Positions 8,304 to 18,021 are shown, counted from the stretch's first letter. The stretch is DNA of 64,000 nucleotides from JAYTJL01 sp964400155 (GCA_964400155.1 CAYNSQ010000002.1:37910-101909); one strand, 5' to 3'. A program made the numbers and translations. Notes: generated by a model not told the origin, from the letters alone.

Positions 8304-8323
8304 GCAAATTGCGACAAATTTGC
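8304..8323. promoter_or_regulatory. Inverted repeat, probable Fur-family operator
   Basis: GCAAATT (8304-8310) and AATTTGC (8317-8323) are exact complements around a 6-base spacer. They lie midway between the Fur-family gene and the ZIP gene and overlap the -35 box of the ZIP promoter, a position where a bound repressor would block transcription. Confidence 0.55.
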
Positions 8324-8348
8324 AAAATAATAATTAAGCAAATATATT
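8320..8348 (+). promoter_or_regulatory. Promoter of the ZIP transporter gene
   Basis: TTGCAA (8320-8325) and TATATT (8343-8348) have a 17-bp spacer. The ATG is only 7 nt after the -10 box, so the mRNA is probably leaderless. The same TTGCAA-17-TATATT layout precedes the RNA at 60896. Confidence 0.65.
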
Positions 8349-8355
8349 TAACAAC

Positions 8356-9084
8356 ATGATTGTGTTTCTTTTAACCATTGCAGCCTCCGTGGCAGCCTTA
8401 ATTGGCGGTTATACAGCACTGCGAAACCGGAAAAACCTAGACCTGGCTATTGCTCTTAGTTCTGGGTTGGTTCTCGGACTTGTAACTTTCGATCTATTGC
8501 CGGAGATCTTTGAAATCGCTAGTTCGGAGGACATCAACACTACTGGTCTAATGGCTGCTTTAACGACTGGATTTTTGCTTTTTCATATTTTTGAAAAGTT
8601 TGTTCCAGTTCATCAAACAAGTGAAGAAAAGTATGGACCGCACCAGCATCCTAGATTGGGTACAGCTAGAGCTTTGGCCTTGACCGGACACAGTTTCTTG
8701 GATGGTCTTAGTATTGGGGTGGCTTTTCAGGTCAGTACAGCTGTTGGAGTCGTAGTGGCTATTGCCGTTATAGGTCACCGCTTTGCCGATGGTTTTGATA
8801 CCACAACATTTATGCTGTTTAACAAGAATAAACTTACTCATATCAAGGGTTGGCTGGCGGTTGTTGTGGTGATGCCTATAATTGGCGGTCTAGCCAGTTT
8901 GGCAATTACCGTGTCTGAAAAGATGCTTGCATATTATCTTTCATTTTTTGCTGGCTTTATTCTTTATATTGCGGTTAGCAACATAATCCCCCAAGCACAC
9001 ACGGAAAAATCTCCCAAAAAATCCATATTGATAACAATAATTGGAGCACTTTTTATACTAGTAGTGGTTCACTTCGCCGAATAA
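8356..9084 (+). CDS. ZIP-family divalent metal transporter
   Basis: The protein is 242 residues long with about seven to eight hydrophobic helices. The two metal-path helices carry GHSFLDGLSIGVAF and GHRFADGFDTTTF, variants of the ZIP HNFxEG and HxxxE signatures with the histidines kept. The region between TM3 and TM4 is His-poor compared with many ZIPs. ZIP proteins usually bring Zn2+ or Fe2+ into the cytoplasm. The neighbouring divergent Fur-type gene and the operator-like repeat over this gene's -35 box support metal-responsive expression. There is no ribosome site; the start follows the -10 box by 7 nt. Confidence 0.85.
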   Translation: MIVFLLTIAASVAALIGGYTALRNRKNLDLAIALSSGLVLGLVTFDLLPEIFEIASSEDINTTGLMAALTTGFLLFHIFEKFVPVHQTSEEKYGPHQHPRLGTARALALTGHSFLDGLSIGVAFQVSTAVGVVVAIAVIGHRFADGFDTTTFMLFNKNKLTHIKGWLAVVVVMPIIGGLASLAITVSEKMLAYYLSFFAGFILYIAVSNIIPQAHTEKSPKKSILITIIGALFILVVVHFAE

Positions 9085-9109
9085 TCCCAACTCGGGTACA
9101 ATAGAAGGT

Positions 9110-10171
9110 ATGCTAGTGGCGGTAATTGTTTTGGGTGTTTTGGTTTTGTTGCTGGCCGGGCTTCTGACCTGGGTCTTTTTACGACCGCCAAAAAAAGATA
9201 CTGAATCTTCTTTGATGTTAAAGTCTGACATAACTGAACTTACTAAAGGCATAGCCGAGCTTAAGGATGGTTTGCAAAAGCAGCTAACTACCCAATTAGG
9301 AACCAGTAACAAACAAATGGCTGCTCAGTTTGAAGCCAGTGCCAAGATAATTAGAGAAGTCACTACAAAGCTAACTGAGCTGGATCGCACCAACAAAAGT
9401 GTGGGTGATGTAGCCAGTGAACTTAAGACGTTGCAAAACGTACTGCAAAACCCCAAACAGCGTGGTGTGCTTGGTGAGTATTATTTAGAGCAAATTTTAA
9501 AAAACACTTTGCCGCCAGGGTCGTTCGAACTTCAGTATAAACTAGCCGAGGGTATGGTAGTCGATGCGGTTGTTAAAATGGATGGCAAACTCTTGCCAAT
9601 TGATAGTAAATTTAGTCTAGAAAATTATAACCGTATCTTAGAAGCCAAAGCAGAAGACAAACCAGCCCTGGAGAAATCTTTTAAAGAGGATCTTAAAAAA
9701 AGGATAGACGAAACCAGCAAGTATATAAGAACCAATAAAGGTACGCTAGACCAAGCACTTATGTTCATACCAAGTGAAGCTATTTATTATGATTTGCTAG
9801 CAAATAAAGTTGGTCTTGCGGGTGTTAGTGGACGTAACTTGATGCAATATGCAGCAGTTGATAAGAAAGTAACAATTGTTGGCCCGAGTACTCTTTCTGC
9901 TATGCTTCAAATTATTGTTCAAGGTTTGCGATCGATCGAAATTCAAAAGGATACCGATACCATAAGAAAAAATATTGAACAGCTTAGCAAACACTTACTT
10001 GCCCATAATGGCTACATGCAAAAACTTGGTAGTAGTCTGGGCACGACAGTAGGACATTTTAATACCACCTACAAAGAGCTAGGTAAAATAGATAAAGACG
10101 TAGTTAAAATTGCCAATACGGATCCTGTCGTCGAACCCAATCTTCTGGAAAAACCAATCCTAGACGACTGA
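9110..10171 (+). CDS. rmuC: RmuC-family DNA recombination protein
   Basis: The protein has 353 residues. An N-terminal membrane helix (about 2-22) is followed by a coiled-coil region (about 35-110) and the RmuC domain, which is recognised by QNPKQRGVLGEYYLEQIL, VDAVVKMDGKLLPIDSKFSLENY and ALMFIPSEAIYYDLL. The domain is related to PD-(D/E)xK nucleases, and the family limits inversions and rearrangements between short inverted repeats. The ATG lies 7 nt after TACAAT (9097-9102) with no ribosome site, another leaderless-type start. A genome rich in short repeats gives this function some local interest. Confidence 0.9.
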   Translation: MLVAVIVLGVLVLLLAGLLTWVFLRPPKKDTESSLMLKSDITELTKGIAELKDGLQKQLTTQLGTSNKQMAAQFEASAKIIREVTTKLTELDRTNKSVGDVASELKTLQNVLQNPKQRGVLGEYYLEQILKNTLPPGSFELQYKLAEGMVVDAVVKMDGKLLPIDSKFSLENYNRILEAKAEDKPALEKSFKEDLKKRIDETSKYIRTNKGTLDQALMFIPSEAIYYDLLANKVGLAGVSGRNLMQYAAVDKKVTIVGPSTLSAMLQIIVQGLRSIEIQKDTDTIRKNIEQLSKHLLAHNGYMQKLGSSLGTTVGHFNTTYKELGKIDKDVVKIANTDPVVEPNLLEKPILDD

Positions 10172-10215
10172 CTTTAGTTGAAGTAGTTTTGACGGTATAA
10201 TAAGTGGTAAGTTGT

Positions 10216-11226
10216 ATGGAATATAAAATAGAAGAAATTGCTGGTGTTGCCAAAGATTTAAGAAAGAAGTTCGACTCCCTTGAGGATAAATCATCAATTA
10301 AACGAGCACCCGAACTTGGGGCTTTATACGCTCGTATTAAGGATCTTCCTCCCAATGACCGAGCAGCCTTTGGTGCCGAAATCAACCAACTTAAGCAGGA
10401 GCTGGATTCTTTAGTAATCGCCCATCGCTCATCAGTTGTAAAGCTTGATCCGATAGATGTGACTGCTCCTTTTGATGTTAATGCAAAACAACCCAGTATC
10501 TTTACATCAAACCGAGGAGGCAGGCATCCTCTTATGAGCGAACTCGAAATCATCATAGATATTTTCAACCGGATGGGATTTACAGCTGTTGAATCCCGTC
10601 AGCTGGATGATGATTACCATATGTTTACAAGCCTTAACTTTCCAGCTGATCATCCGGCTCGGGATGACTATGACACTTTCATTACAGAAGAAGGTTTTAT
10701 TGCTCCTGCTCATACCAGCATTATGCAAAACCGAGTACTAAGGTCTACCAAACCACCGATTCGCTATGTTATTCCTGGAAGGGTGTTTCGTAATGAAGAT
10801 CTTGATGCTCGTCACGAGCATACTTTTTATCAGCTAGAAGGAGTTTGTGTAGACAAAGATATTAACGCCGGACACTTGATTGCCACATTAAAAACCTTTC
10901 TAGAAACCTATTTTGGTACAGAGCTAGAGGTTAAGACTCAGCCTTTCTACTTTCCTTTCACAGAGCCAAGTTTTGAATTTACTATCTCATGCCCATTTTG
11001 TAAAAAAGCTGGCTGTCATATTTGTAGTCAAACAGGCTGGATAGAACTTCTAGGTTGTGGCATGATTCACCCTAATGTCCTTCGCGAGGGAAGTGTTGAC
11101 CCAAATGAATACACTGGCTTTGCCTGGGGTATGGGTATTGACCGCCTAGTTATGATGAAATATGGGATTGAAGATGTTCGCCACTTCCACTCTGGTAACC
11201 TAAACTTCCTGAGGCAATTCGTATGA
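10216..11226 (+). CDS. pheS: Phenylalanine-tRNA ligase alpha subunit
   Basis: The protein has 336 residues. The N-terminal coiled coil (to about residue 80) binds tRNA, and class II catalytic motifs follow: GRVFRNEDLDARHEHTFYQLEG (motif 2) and GFAWGMGIDRLVMMKYGI (motif 3). A cysteine cluster CPFCKKAGCHIC lies before GWIELLGCGM, as in many short PheS proteins. I use ATG 10216 rather than the in-frame GTG 10204, because a TATAAT box lies at 10196-10201, 14 nt upstream of the ATG. The gene overlaps the SDR gene by 4 nt. It charges tRNA-Phe as a heterotetramer with PheT. Confidence 0.95.
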   Translation: MEYKIEEIAGVAKDLRKKFDSLEDKSSIKRAPELGALYARIKDLPPNDRAAFGAEINQLKQELDSLVIAHRSSVVKLDPIDVTAPFDVNAKQPSIFTSNRGGRHPLMSELEIIIDIFNRMGFTAVESRQLDDDYHMFTSLNFPADHPARDDYDTFITEEGFIAPAHTSIMQNRVLRSTKPPIRYVIPGRVFRNEDLDARHEHTFYQLEGVCVDKDINAGHLIATLKTFLETYFGTELEVKTQPFYFPFTEPSFEFTISCPFCKKAGCHICSQTGWIELLGCGMIHPNVLREGSVDPNEYTGFAWGMGIDRLVMMKYGIEDVRHFHSGNLNFLRQFV

Positions 11227-11897
11227 TTGTCATTACAGGAGCTAGCGACGGACTCGGGAGGGAAGTAGCAAAACTCTATTCTGCGGGCGGTGTTAGGGTT
11301 ATCAATCTTTCTAGAACAGCAGGTAAAGATGGTATAGAACATCTTAAAACTGATCTAACCAATGAAACATCTATTAAAGAAGCTGTTCAAAAGATTATCG
11401 CTGACCCTGAGAAGCTAGAGGCACTGATTAATTGCGCTGGAGTTTTGAGTATTGAAAAGATCGATAAGTTATCAACAAGCGAAGTTGATAAAGTATTAGA
11501 TACCAACATTCGGTCACCGCTTCTACTAACCAGCGGTCTTATAGAAAAAATTAAGAATGATGGGGCAGATGTGGTTAACGTTGCTTCTTCCGTAGGCTTT
11601 AAAGCTTATCCGGATCAAGCTGCCTATGGTGTTTCCAAATGGGCAATGCGGGGATTTAGTGCAAATCTTCAAATTGAGCTAAAAGACTATCCTTGTAGGG
11701 TTATTAGTTTTTGTCCGGGGGGTTTTAAGACAGAGTTATTTGAAAAAGCAACTGGTATAGATAACACCAGTGATGGCAGTGAATGGATGTCAGTATCGGA
11801 TGTTGCAAAATGCCTTAAACAATTACTTGATTTACCCAAAAATATGGAGGTATCAGAGATTATAGTAAACCGAAAAACACAGAGGCGAACGGAATGA
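11223..11897 (+). CDS. Short-chain dehydrogenase/reductase (SDR) between pheS and pheT
   Basis: The 224-residue protein is a classical SDR. TGASDGLG near the N-terminus binds the nucleotide, NCAG is at about residue 73, Ser-Ser is at about 117, and the catalytic YGVSK is at about residue 130. The CPGG after the active site is also typical. The substrate is unknown. The gene overlaps pheS by 4 nt and pheT by 4 nt, so it is translationally coupled inside the Phe-tRNA synthetase operon, which is unusual because pheS and pheT are normally adjacent. Confidence 0.88.
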   Translation: MIVITGASDGLGREVAKLYSAGGVRVINLSRTAGKDGIEHLKTDLTNETSIKEAVQKIIADPEKLEALINCAGVLSIEKIDKLSTSEVDKVLDTNIRSPLLLTSGLIEKIKNDGADVVNVASSVGFKAYPDQAAYGVSKWAMRGFSANLQIELKDYPCRVISFCPGGFKTELFEKATGIDNTSDGSEWMSVSDVAKCLKQLLDLPKNMEVSEIIVNRKTQRRTE

Positions 11898-14377
11898 AAG
11901 TTAGTCTTAATTGGGTTAGAGAATTTACCGATGTTGATTTATCAATTGGCGAATTAGTAGAAAAAATTGGTGCGCAGTTGGGGGCTGTAGATGGTGTTGA
12001 AAATCTTGAAGAAAAATACAAAGGTATTGTGGTTGTTGAAGTTTTGGAGTCTAACAAACATCCCAATGCTGACAAATTATCGGTATGTATCGTTGACGAC
12101 GGTGGTCAAATAAAAGAAGTTGACCGCAATAGTTCTGGTCATGTGCAGATTGTTTGTGGTGCGCCAAACGTCAGAGCAGGAATGTTGGCAGTCTGGATAC
12201 CACCGGGTACAGTTGTGCCGAGTACTGCCGGCAAAGATCCATTTATGATTGAGGCTAGAGAAATACGAGGAATTGTTAGCAATGGTATGTTGGCTAGCGC
12301 CAAAGAACTCGGGCTCGGTGACAACCATGAAGGCATACTTGAAATTGATGAGAAATTAAAACTCGGTAAGTCTTTTGCAGAATCATACAAACTCAACGAT
12401 CATATCATTGATATTGAAAATAAAATGTTTACTCACCGACCTGACTGTTTTGGTATGTTGGGTGTTGCGAGAGAGCTTGCCGGAATAGAGATGCGGAGTT
12501 TTAAAAGCCCGGATTGGTACAAGCAAGGCGCCAAAGCACCATCAATAAAAGCAAGTCCTTTTAGATTGATTGTAAATAATGATATACCCAAGCTGGTGCC
12601 ACGATTTTGTCTACTACCCATTAGCGATGTTAAAGTTGAGCCGAGTCCGCTATGGCTACAAGCTAGGTTGCGAAGTGTTGGGGTTCGGCCAATCAATAAT
12701 ATTGTAGACATTACTAACTATTTTATGTTGGAGACCGCTCAACCACTGCATGCTTATGACTACGATAAATTGAATTCTGGTAGGCTTGATGTGAGGTTGA
12801 GCAAAGAAGGCGAAGAGTTGAAGTTGTTGGGTGGAAAAAAACTCAAACTTCTGCCAGATGTAATTGTAATAACCGATGGCCAGAAATCAATTGGTCTGGG
12901 TGGAATTATGGGTGGTGCAGATACTGAAGTCGACGAGTCAACTAAGAACATAGTTTTGGAATGCGGGACATTTGATATGAATGCTACACGCCGAAGTGCT
13001 ATGGCACATGGTTTATTCACTGATGCTGCAACTCGTTTTACAAAATCTCAAAGTCCGCTGCAGAATCGTGCGGTTATAACCAAAGCAGCTGAAGAAATTA
13101 TTAAAATCGCTGGTGGGGGGATTGCCGGTGATCTGATAGATGAGCATCTTGCCTTGCCGAGCAGTAAAGTAGTAAACATTGATGCCGGTTTTATCAACAA
13201 ACGGTTAGGGCTTAACCTAAAAGCTGAGCAAATTGAAAAAATTTTGACTAATGTTGAATTCAAAGTAGTTCGACAAAAAGATAACTTAACTATTACTTCT
13301 CCCTTTTGGCGAACTGACATAGAAATCCCTGAAGATATAGTAGAAGAAGTAGGTCGCCTTTTCGGCTATGATAAATTATTGCTCTCTTTACCTGGCCGTG
13401 ATCTTACACCGGCTTCACAAGACAAGTCACTCGTTTTTAAACAAAAATTAAGCTCAATTATGAGCGCTGCTGGTGCAAACGAGATGCTTAGTTATAGTTT
13501 TGTCCATAGTTCCTTACTTGGCAAAGCTGGTCAAGATGCAAAAGATGCTTATAAAATTCGTAATGCGCTAAGTCCAGATTTGCAGTATTACCGGCTCAGT
13601 CTGACTCCAAGTTTACTCGATAAGGTTCATGCTAACATCAAACAAGATAACGACATGTTTGTACTTTTTGAAATTGGTAAGACTCACTCTAAACAACGTC
13701 CGACCGACGGATACGATAAAGTTCCCAAAGAAATAGATACACTTTGTGCCGTATATGCAGAAAAAGATACTAAAACAACAAATGATAGCGGAGCTGCTTA
13801 CTATTACATTCGAGCATATTTGGATAACCTTGCCTCAAGACTTGGAGTTAGTTTTGTTTACACACCGCTAACTCATAAGTTAGAATCGTTAGTTTCTAGA
13901 CCATACGATGATGCACGCTCAGCATCTATTTCAGTAAACAACTTAGGTGAGCAAATTGGAATAATCGGTGAGTTTAAAAGCGAAGTTGTTAGTGGGTTTA
14001 AATTACCAAGAAGATGTGCAGGTTTTGAAATAGATATAACCAAACTGATTGATAGTTTGGTAGAAGGGTCTAATTACCAGCCACTGCCAAAATATCCCAA
14101 AGTTCATCAAGAGATTACAATAAAAGTTCCGTCAAAAAAATTGTTTAGTGAAGTCTCTGCGTGCCTTGAAAACAGTCTTGCTGAAAACCAACCGCCGCAT
14201 TCAGTAGCAAAATTAACCCCAGTTAGTATTTATAAAAAAGAAGCTAAAACGACAAATTATAGTTTTAAACTTGATATTGCCAGCCATCAGAGGACATTAC
14301 AGGCAGAAGAAATCAACATATTATTAGATGATTTAGCGAAAACCGCGCATAAGTTACTAGGTGCCGAAAGAGTATAA
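11894..14377 (+). CDS. pheT: Phenylalanine-tRNA ligase beta subunit
   Basis: The protein is 827 residues long, the full length for a bacterial PheT. It has the N-terminal MKVSLNWVREF, an EMAP-type tRNA-binding domain (about 40-155), the B3/B4 editing region (about 210-390), a B5 domain (about 405-480) and a catalytic-like core with GRLFGYDKL. The C-terminal FDX-ACB domain is seen around YQPLPKYPKVHQEITIKV. It starts inside the SDR stop codon (4-nt overlap). It forms the alpha2-beta2 enzyme with PheS and hydrolyses mischarged Tyr-tRNA-Phe. Confidence 0.95.
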   Translation: MKVSLNWVREFTDVDLSIGELVEKIGAQLGAVDGVENLEEKYKGIVVVEVLESNKHPNADKLSVCIVDDGGQIKEVDRNSSGHVQIVCGAPNVRAGMLAVWIPPGTVVPSTAGKDPFMIEAREIRGIVSNGMLASAKELGLGDNHEGILEIDEKLKLGKSFAESYKLNDHIIDIENKMFTHRPDCFGMLGVARELAGIEMRSFKSPDWYKQGAKAPSIKASPFRLIVNNDIPKLVPRFCLLPISDVKVEPSPLWLQARLRSVGVRPINNIVDITNYFMLETAQPLHAYDYDKLNSGRLDVRLSKEGEELKLLGGKKLKLLPDVIVITDGQKSIGLGGIMGGADTEVDESTKNIVLECGTFDMNATRRSAMAHGLFTDAATRFTKSQSPLQNRAVITKAAEEIIKIAGGGIAGDLIDEHLALPSSKVVNIDAGFINKRLGLNLKAEQIEKILTNVEFKVVRQKDNLTITSPFWRTDIEIPEDIVEEVGRLFGYDKLLLSLPGRDLTPASQDKSLVFKQKLSSIMSAAGANEMLSYSFVHSSLLGKAGQDAKDAYKIRNALSPDLQYYRLSLTPSLLDKVHANIKQDNDMFVLFEIGKTHSKQRPTDGYDKVPKEIDTLCAVYAEKDTKTTNDSGAAYYYIRAYLDNLASRLGVSFVYTPLTHKLESLVSRPYDDARSASISVNNLGEQIGIIGEFKSEVVSGFKLPRRCAGFEIDITKLIDSLVEGSNYQPLPKYPKVHQEITIKVPSKKLFSEVSACLENSLAENQPPHSVAKLTPVSIYKKEAKTTNYSFKLDIASHQRTLQAEEINILLDDLAKTAHKLLGAERV

Positions 14378-14429
14378 AATTGATACAAGGTTTGATAAAT
14401 CTAGTGCAAATCAATAAACTAATAGATTA

Positions 14430-17285
14430 ATGGGATTTTTTAAGAATAGGTCAAAAAATACCAACAAACTTCCTATGGCTGCCAGGGTAAGCCTGTTTTT
14501 TTATGATCGTCCAAAGTCATCGGCTCTACTTTGGATAATAGTTCTGGCAGTTGGAATCGCTAGCTATACCACTTTCCTTAAAAGGGAAGGGTTCCCATCT
14601 ATTGAAGCCCCATACGGCGTAGTGTCAGGTACATACTTGGTTAATGATGCGGAAGTTGTTGACCGTGATGTTGGAAAACCACTTTCCAATATAATTGGAC
14701 AATCACCGGACGTTAAATTTTCTGATGTTAGTTCTTACAGTAATTTTTTCAATGCAATTATTCAGTTTGAAGAGGGCACAGATGCCAAGGTCGCCGTACC
14801 TCAGCTTCAACAAAAAATAGATAGCAGTGGAGCATTGCCGGCAGAGGCAAAATACCAAGTCAAACCATTGAGTTTTGGTGTCAATGAACGCGGTGACGAT
14901 ATGTTGGTTGCATTTTATAGTGACGACAACAGTGTCTCCTTAGAAGAGCTGGTACAAAAAGCCAACCAAGCAGTACAACAACTTAAGAACGATAAGAATT
15001 TAACACAAGCAGATCGCATTGAAGTTATAGACCCATTCGCGAGAGGCAAAGACCCAGTTACCGGCACAATTACATCGACCCAAAAAAGTTTTGATAGATT
15101 TGGAAATAGGCAAAACAACCAGTCTAAGTCATATGTTTCAGTAAACATAGGCATTACGGGTGTTAAAGGCTTTGATGTTTTAGAATTGGACGACCAGGTC
15201 CAATCTGCCGTGGACTCAATTAATCAGAGCCAAGATTTTCAAGGTTTTAGTTCGAGTGTAGCCTACAGTATCGCACCCTCAATAAACGACCAAATTAACG
15301 GTTTGCAAAAAGCTTTGGCAGAAGGGCTAATTGCCATTTTGGTTGTTAGTGCAATACTAATTGCCTTGCGAGCTTCCTTAATTACGGTGCTGGCTATGGT
15401 TGTAGTCATAATGGCAACTCTGGGTGTTCTGCTTGGCATTGGCTATAGCTTAAATACAATAACTTTGTTTTCATTAGTCCTTTGTCTGAGCCTGATAGTA
15501 GACGACACCATAATTATGGTTGAGGCTATTGATGCCCAGCGGCGAAAGCTGAAAAATGCTAGAGAAGTAATTGAAAAATCAGCTAAGAAGATAAGTCGAG
15601 TCATGGTAGCTGCTACTTTAACAGCGGCTATGGCGTTTGCTCCGCTTATATTCGTTGGTGGTGTTCTAGGCGAATTTATTAGAGCAATTCCAGTTACTGT
15701 AATTACGAGTCTGTTAGTAAGTTTATTTGTGGCACTTACATTTATCCCATTTCTATCCAGGTTTGTTTTACTGCGCAGGTCACAACTTGGCAAGGGAGAT
15801 GAAGGAAAAAAAGAATCAGTAGCTCATCATCTGGAAAGATTTATTGCCGGCAGTTTGGCCAGACCGCTTCTATGGACTAACCATCATCGCAAAAGACAAG
15901 TTGGTCTAGGACTTGTGGCGCTTGGTATAGGTATTGGATTTATAGTCGCTGGAGGGATGCTATTTTCCAAGGTTGGATTTAATATTTTTGCACCTAGTAA
16001 AGATTCAAACCAAATTCAATTAGAAATTACATTTGAGCCAGGTAAAGATATAAACCAAACCCAAAAAATAGCTGACGAAGCAAATGAGATTATCAAAAGA
16101 GATATGGGTGCAAATTTGGAACAGTTTTCATATTTTGATAGTGGTAATACTGAAAAAGCATCAGTCTATATTAACCTGATTTCATTTAGAAGCCGTAGCG
16201 TTACGGCAATCCAACTTGCCGACAAACTAGATAAAAATCTAAACAACGAGGTGGATGGAGCCCTATTTCAGGCGGGACAACTAGACGTAGGTCCACCAGT
16301 CAGTGCCTTTGGCGTTAGAATACAATCGACAAATAAAGAAGGCTCACAGCAACTAGCAAAAGATGTAAGTAAATTCTTAGAAAACGTTCAGCTCGAACGT
16401 CCTGACGGTACGGTAGCATCAATGAAGAACGTTACTGCTTCTAACCCTGATTCTATCACGCGACGAGACGGTAACAGATATATAGTTGTTAAAGCTGAAT
16501 TTGACGGTGATGATACTTCAACTCTGGTAATACTTGCTCAGGATGCCGTTAAAAAAGAATACACAAAAGAGAAACTCGCCACTTTTGGTCTTAAATCAGA
16601 CGTAATAAAATTTGATATTGGGCAAGAAGAAGAAAATCAAGATTCCTTCAAAACACTTCTCATTGCCTTTCCGATACTTCTATTGGCAATATATTTGCTG
16701 TTAACTCTTCAATTCAAGTCACTTCTTCAACCTATACTTATTTTTACGGCACTTCCATTTAGCCTATTTGGAATAACTACCGGTCTTTGGCTGACCGACA
16801 ATGCCTTCTCGTTCTTTACTATGCTCGGATTCTTTGCCTTAATTGGTCTAAGTATTAAAAACACTATTCTATTGACAGACTATGCTAACCAATCGCGACG
16901 AGACGGTGAAACTGCAGTAGAAGCCGCAGCAAGTGCACTAAAGGAACGTTTTCGACCGCTTATCGCAACAAGCCTTACTGCCGTTGTCTCCTTGATCCCG
17001 CTTTACTACAGTGATCCTTTTTGGGAAGGACTTACGGTAACGCTAATGTTTGGGCTAATTTCATCAACGTTCTTGGTTGTAACTGTTTTTCCTTACTACT
17101 ATCTCGGTGCAGAATATTTGCGTCTACGTATTCGTCGCCGGGTTTTTGCTATTTGGCTACTGCTTTGTGCTGTTCAAAGTTTTATTTTTGTTAAATTGGA
17201 CCTTGTCTGGCTGGTGCCGATAGGAATTCTTGTGACTAGTTTTTGCCTGCCATATATATTAAGGTCGTTTGCTAAATCAAAGTAA
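14430..17285 (+). CDS. RND-superfamily efflux permease (AcrB/HAE1-like)
   Basis: The protein has 951 residues, slightly shorter than the usual 1,000-1,050. The layout is TM1 (about 33-53), a large external loop, six helices (about 290-450), a second external loop (about 520-740) and a final set of helices. TM4 has the acidic pair in SLIVDDTIIMVEAID, needed for proton transfer. The paired region near the C-terminus reads GFFALIGLSIKNTILLTDYANQ. No membrane fusion protein or outer-membrane channel gene is adjacent, which suits an organism with a single membrane. The substrate is unknown; drug or lipid export is likely. Confidence 0.88.
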   Translation: MGFFKNRSKNTNKLPMAARVSLFFYDRPKSSALLWIIVLAVGIASYTTFLKREGFPSIEAPYGVVSGTYLVNDAEVVDRDVGKPLSNIIGQSPDVKFSDVSSYSNFFNAIIQFEEGTDAKVAVPQLQQKIDSSGALPAEAKYQVKPLSFGVNERGDDMLVAFYSDDNSVSLEELVQKANQAVQQLKNDKNLTQADRIEVIDPFARGKDPVTGTITSTQKSFDRFGNRQNNQSKSYVSVNIGITGVKGFDVLELDDQVQSAVDSINQSQDFQGFSSSVAYSIAPSINDQINGLQKALAEGLIAILVVSAILIALRASLITVLAMVVVIMATLGVLLGIGYSLNTITLFSLVLCLSLIVDDTIIMVEAIDAQRRKLKNAREVIEKSAKKISRVMVAATLTAAMAFAPLIFVGGVLGEFIRAIPVTVITSLLVSLFVALTFIPFLSRFVLLRRSQLGKGDEGKKESVAHHLERFIAGSLARPLLWTNHHRKRQVGLGLVALGIGIGFIVAGGMLFSKVGFNIFAPSKDSNQIQLEITFEPGKDINQTQKIADEANEIIKRDMGANLEQFSYFDSGNTEKASVYINLISFRSRSVTAIQLADKLDKNLNNEVDGALFQAGQLDVGPPVSAFGVRIQSTNKEGSQQLAKDVSKFLENVQLERPDGTVASMKNVTASNPDSITRRDGNRYIVVKAEFDGDDTSTLVILAQDAVKKEYTKEKLATFGLKSDVIKFDIGQEEENQDSFKTLLIAFPILLLAIYLLLTLQFKSLLQPILIFTALPFSLFGITTGLWLTDNAFSFFTMLGFFALIGLSIKNTILLTDYANQSRRDGETAVEAAASALKERFRPLIATSLTAVVSLIPLYYSDPFWEGLTVTLMFGLISSTFLVVTVFPYYYLGAEYLRLRIRRRVFAIWLLLCAVQSFIFVKLDLVWLVPIGILVTSFCLPYILRSFAKSK

Positions 17286-17309
17286 CAGTGTAAGGAGTAT
17301 CATAGAATA

Positions 17310-17894
17310 ATGAGTGTAGGTTCTGTAGCAAAAAGAAGTGGATGGATTTTTTTGGCACTACTATTTGTAGTAACCGGTTTAGGAGTAGGAGTGTACGGTT
17401 TTTGGCAATACACACATCCACCTGAAGAAAATTTGCCTCCTCAAGCCAGTCAACAGGAGACTCAATCAAATCAAGAAGTAGTAGGTGAAAATACGTCCAA
17501 TGATAGTAGTACAACTAATAAATCAGGAAAGTTAGAGGGAACTGTGTTAGAAGGTTTTACACCGCAAGCAAAAGTAGCAGCACTAAAAATAGAAGACACC
17601 AAAGTTGGCACTGGTGCTGAAGTTAAGGCTGGGGCAACAGTAACTGCGCATTATACGGGAGCAGTTGCTTCAACTGGAAAAATATTTCAAAGTTCACTTG
17701 ATACGGGGCAACCATTTACTTCACCACTATCCAATTTAATCAAGGGCTGGCAGAAAGGTATTCCTGGCATGAAAGAAGGCGGAGTAAGGCGACTAATTAT
17801 TCCAGCAGAACAAGCATACGGAGCCAACCCACCTCCAGGTATTCCAGCAAATGCTGATTTAGTATTTGATATAGTTCTAATCTCTACAAAATAG
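17310..17894 (+). CDS. Membrane-anchored FKBP-type peptidyl-prolyl isomerase
   Basis: The 194-residue protein has one N-terminal membrane helix (about 11-33) and a low-complexity Gln/Ser/Asn linker. The FKBP domain runs from about residue 90 to the end, with VTAHYTGAVASTGKIFQSS, LIKGWQKGIPGMKEGGVRRLIIP and the final DLVFDIVLI. The aromatic pocket residues of FKBP (Tyr, Phe, Trp, Tyr) are largely present. It probably helps fold exported proteins outside the membrane. It follows the RND gene closely (24 nt). Confidence 0.9.
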   Translation: MSVGSVAKRSGWIFLALLFVVTGLGVGVYGFWQYTHPPEENLPPQASQQETQSNQEVVGENTSNDSSTTNKSGKLEGTVLEGFTPQAKVAALKIEDTKVGTGAEVKAGATVTAHYTGAVASTGKIFQSSLDTGQPFTSPLSNLIKGWQKGIPGMKEGGVRRLIIPAEQAYGANPPPGIPANADLVFDIVLISTK

Positions 17895-17944
17895 TTACTT
17901 GATTTTAAAAGTATTTTTTCAATAACTAATATAACCAGACTTTG

Positions 17945-17964
17945 GATTTTTTGCCTAAAAAATC
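17945..17964. terminator. AT-rich perfect hairpin after the FKBP gene
   Basis: GATTTTTT and AAAAAATC pair perfectly around GCCT. It lies 50 nt after the FKBP stop. The arms are almost all A/T, so stability is modest and terminator function is only probable. The rest of the 218-bp gap (17895-18112) contains the promoter of the glutaredoxin gene. Confidence 0.4.
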
Positions 17965-18021
17965 ATAGATTAATCTTGTAACTAGTGTTATTCAAGTGGA
18001 TAAAACACAACATATAGCGTA

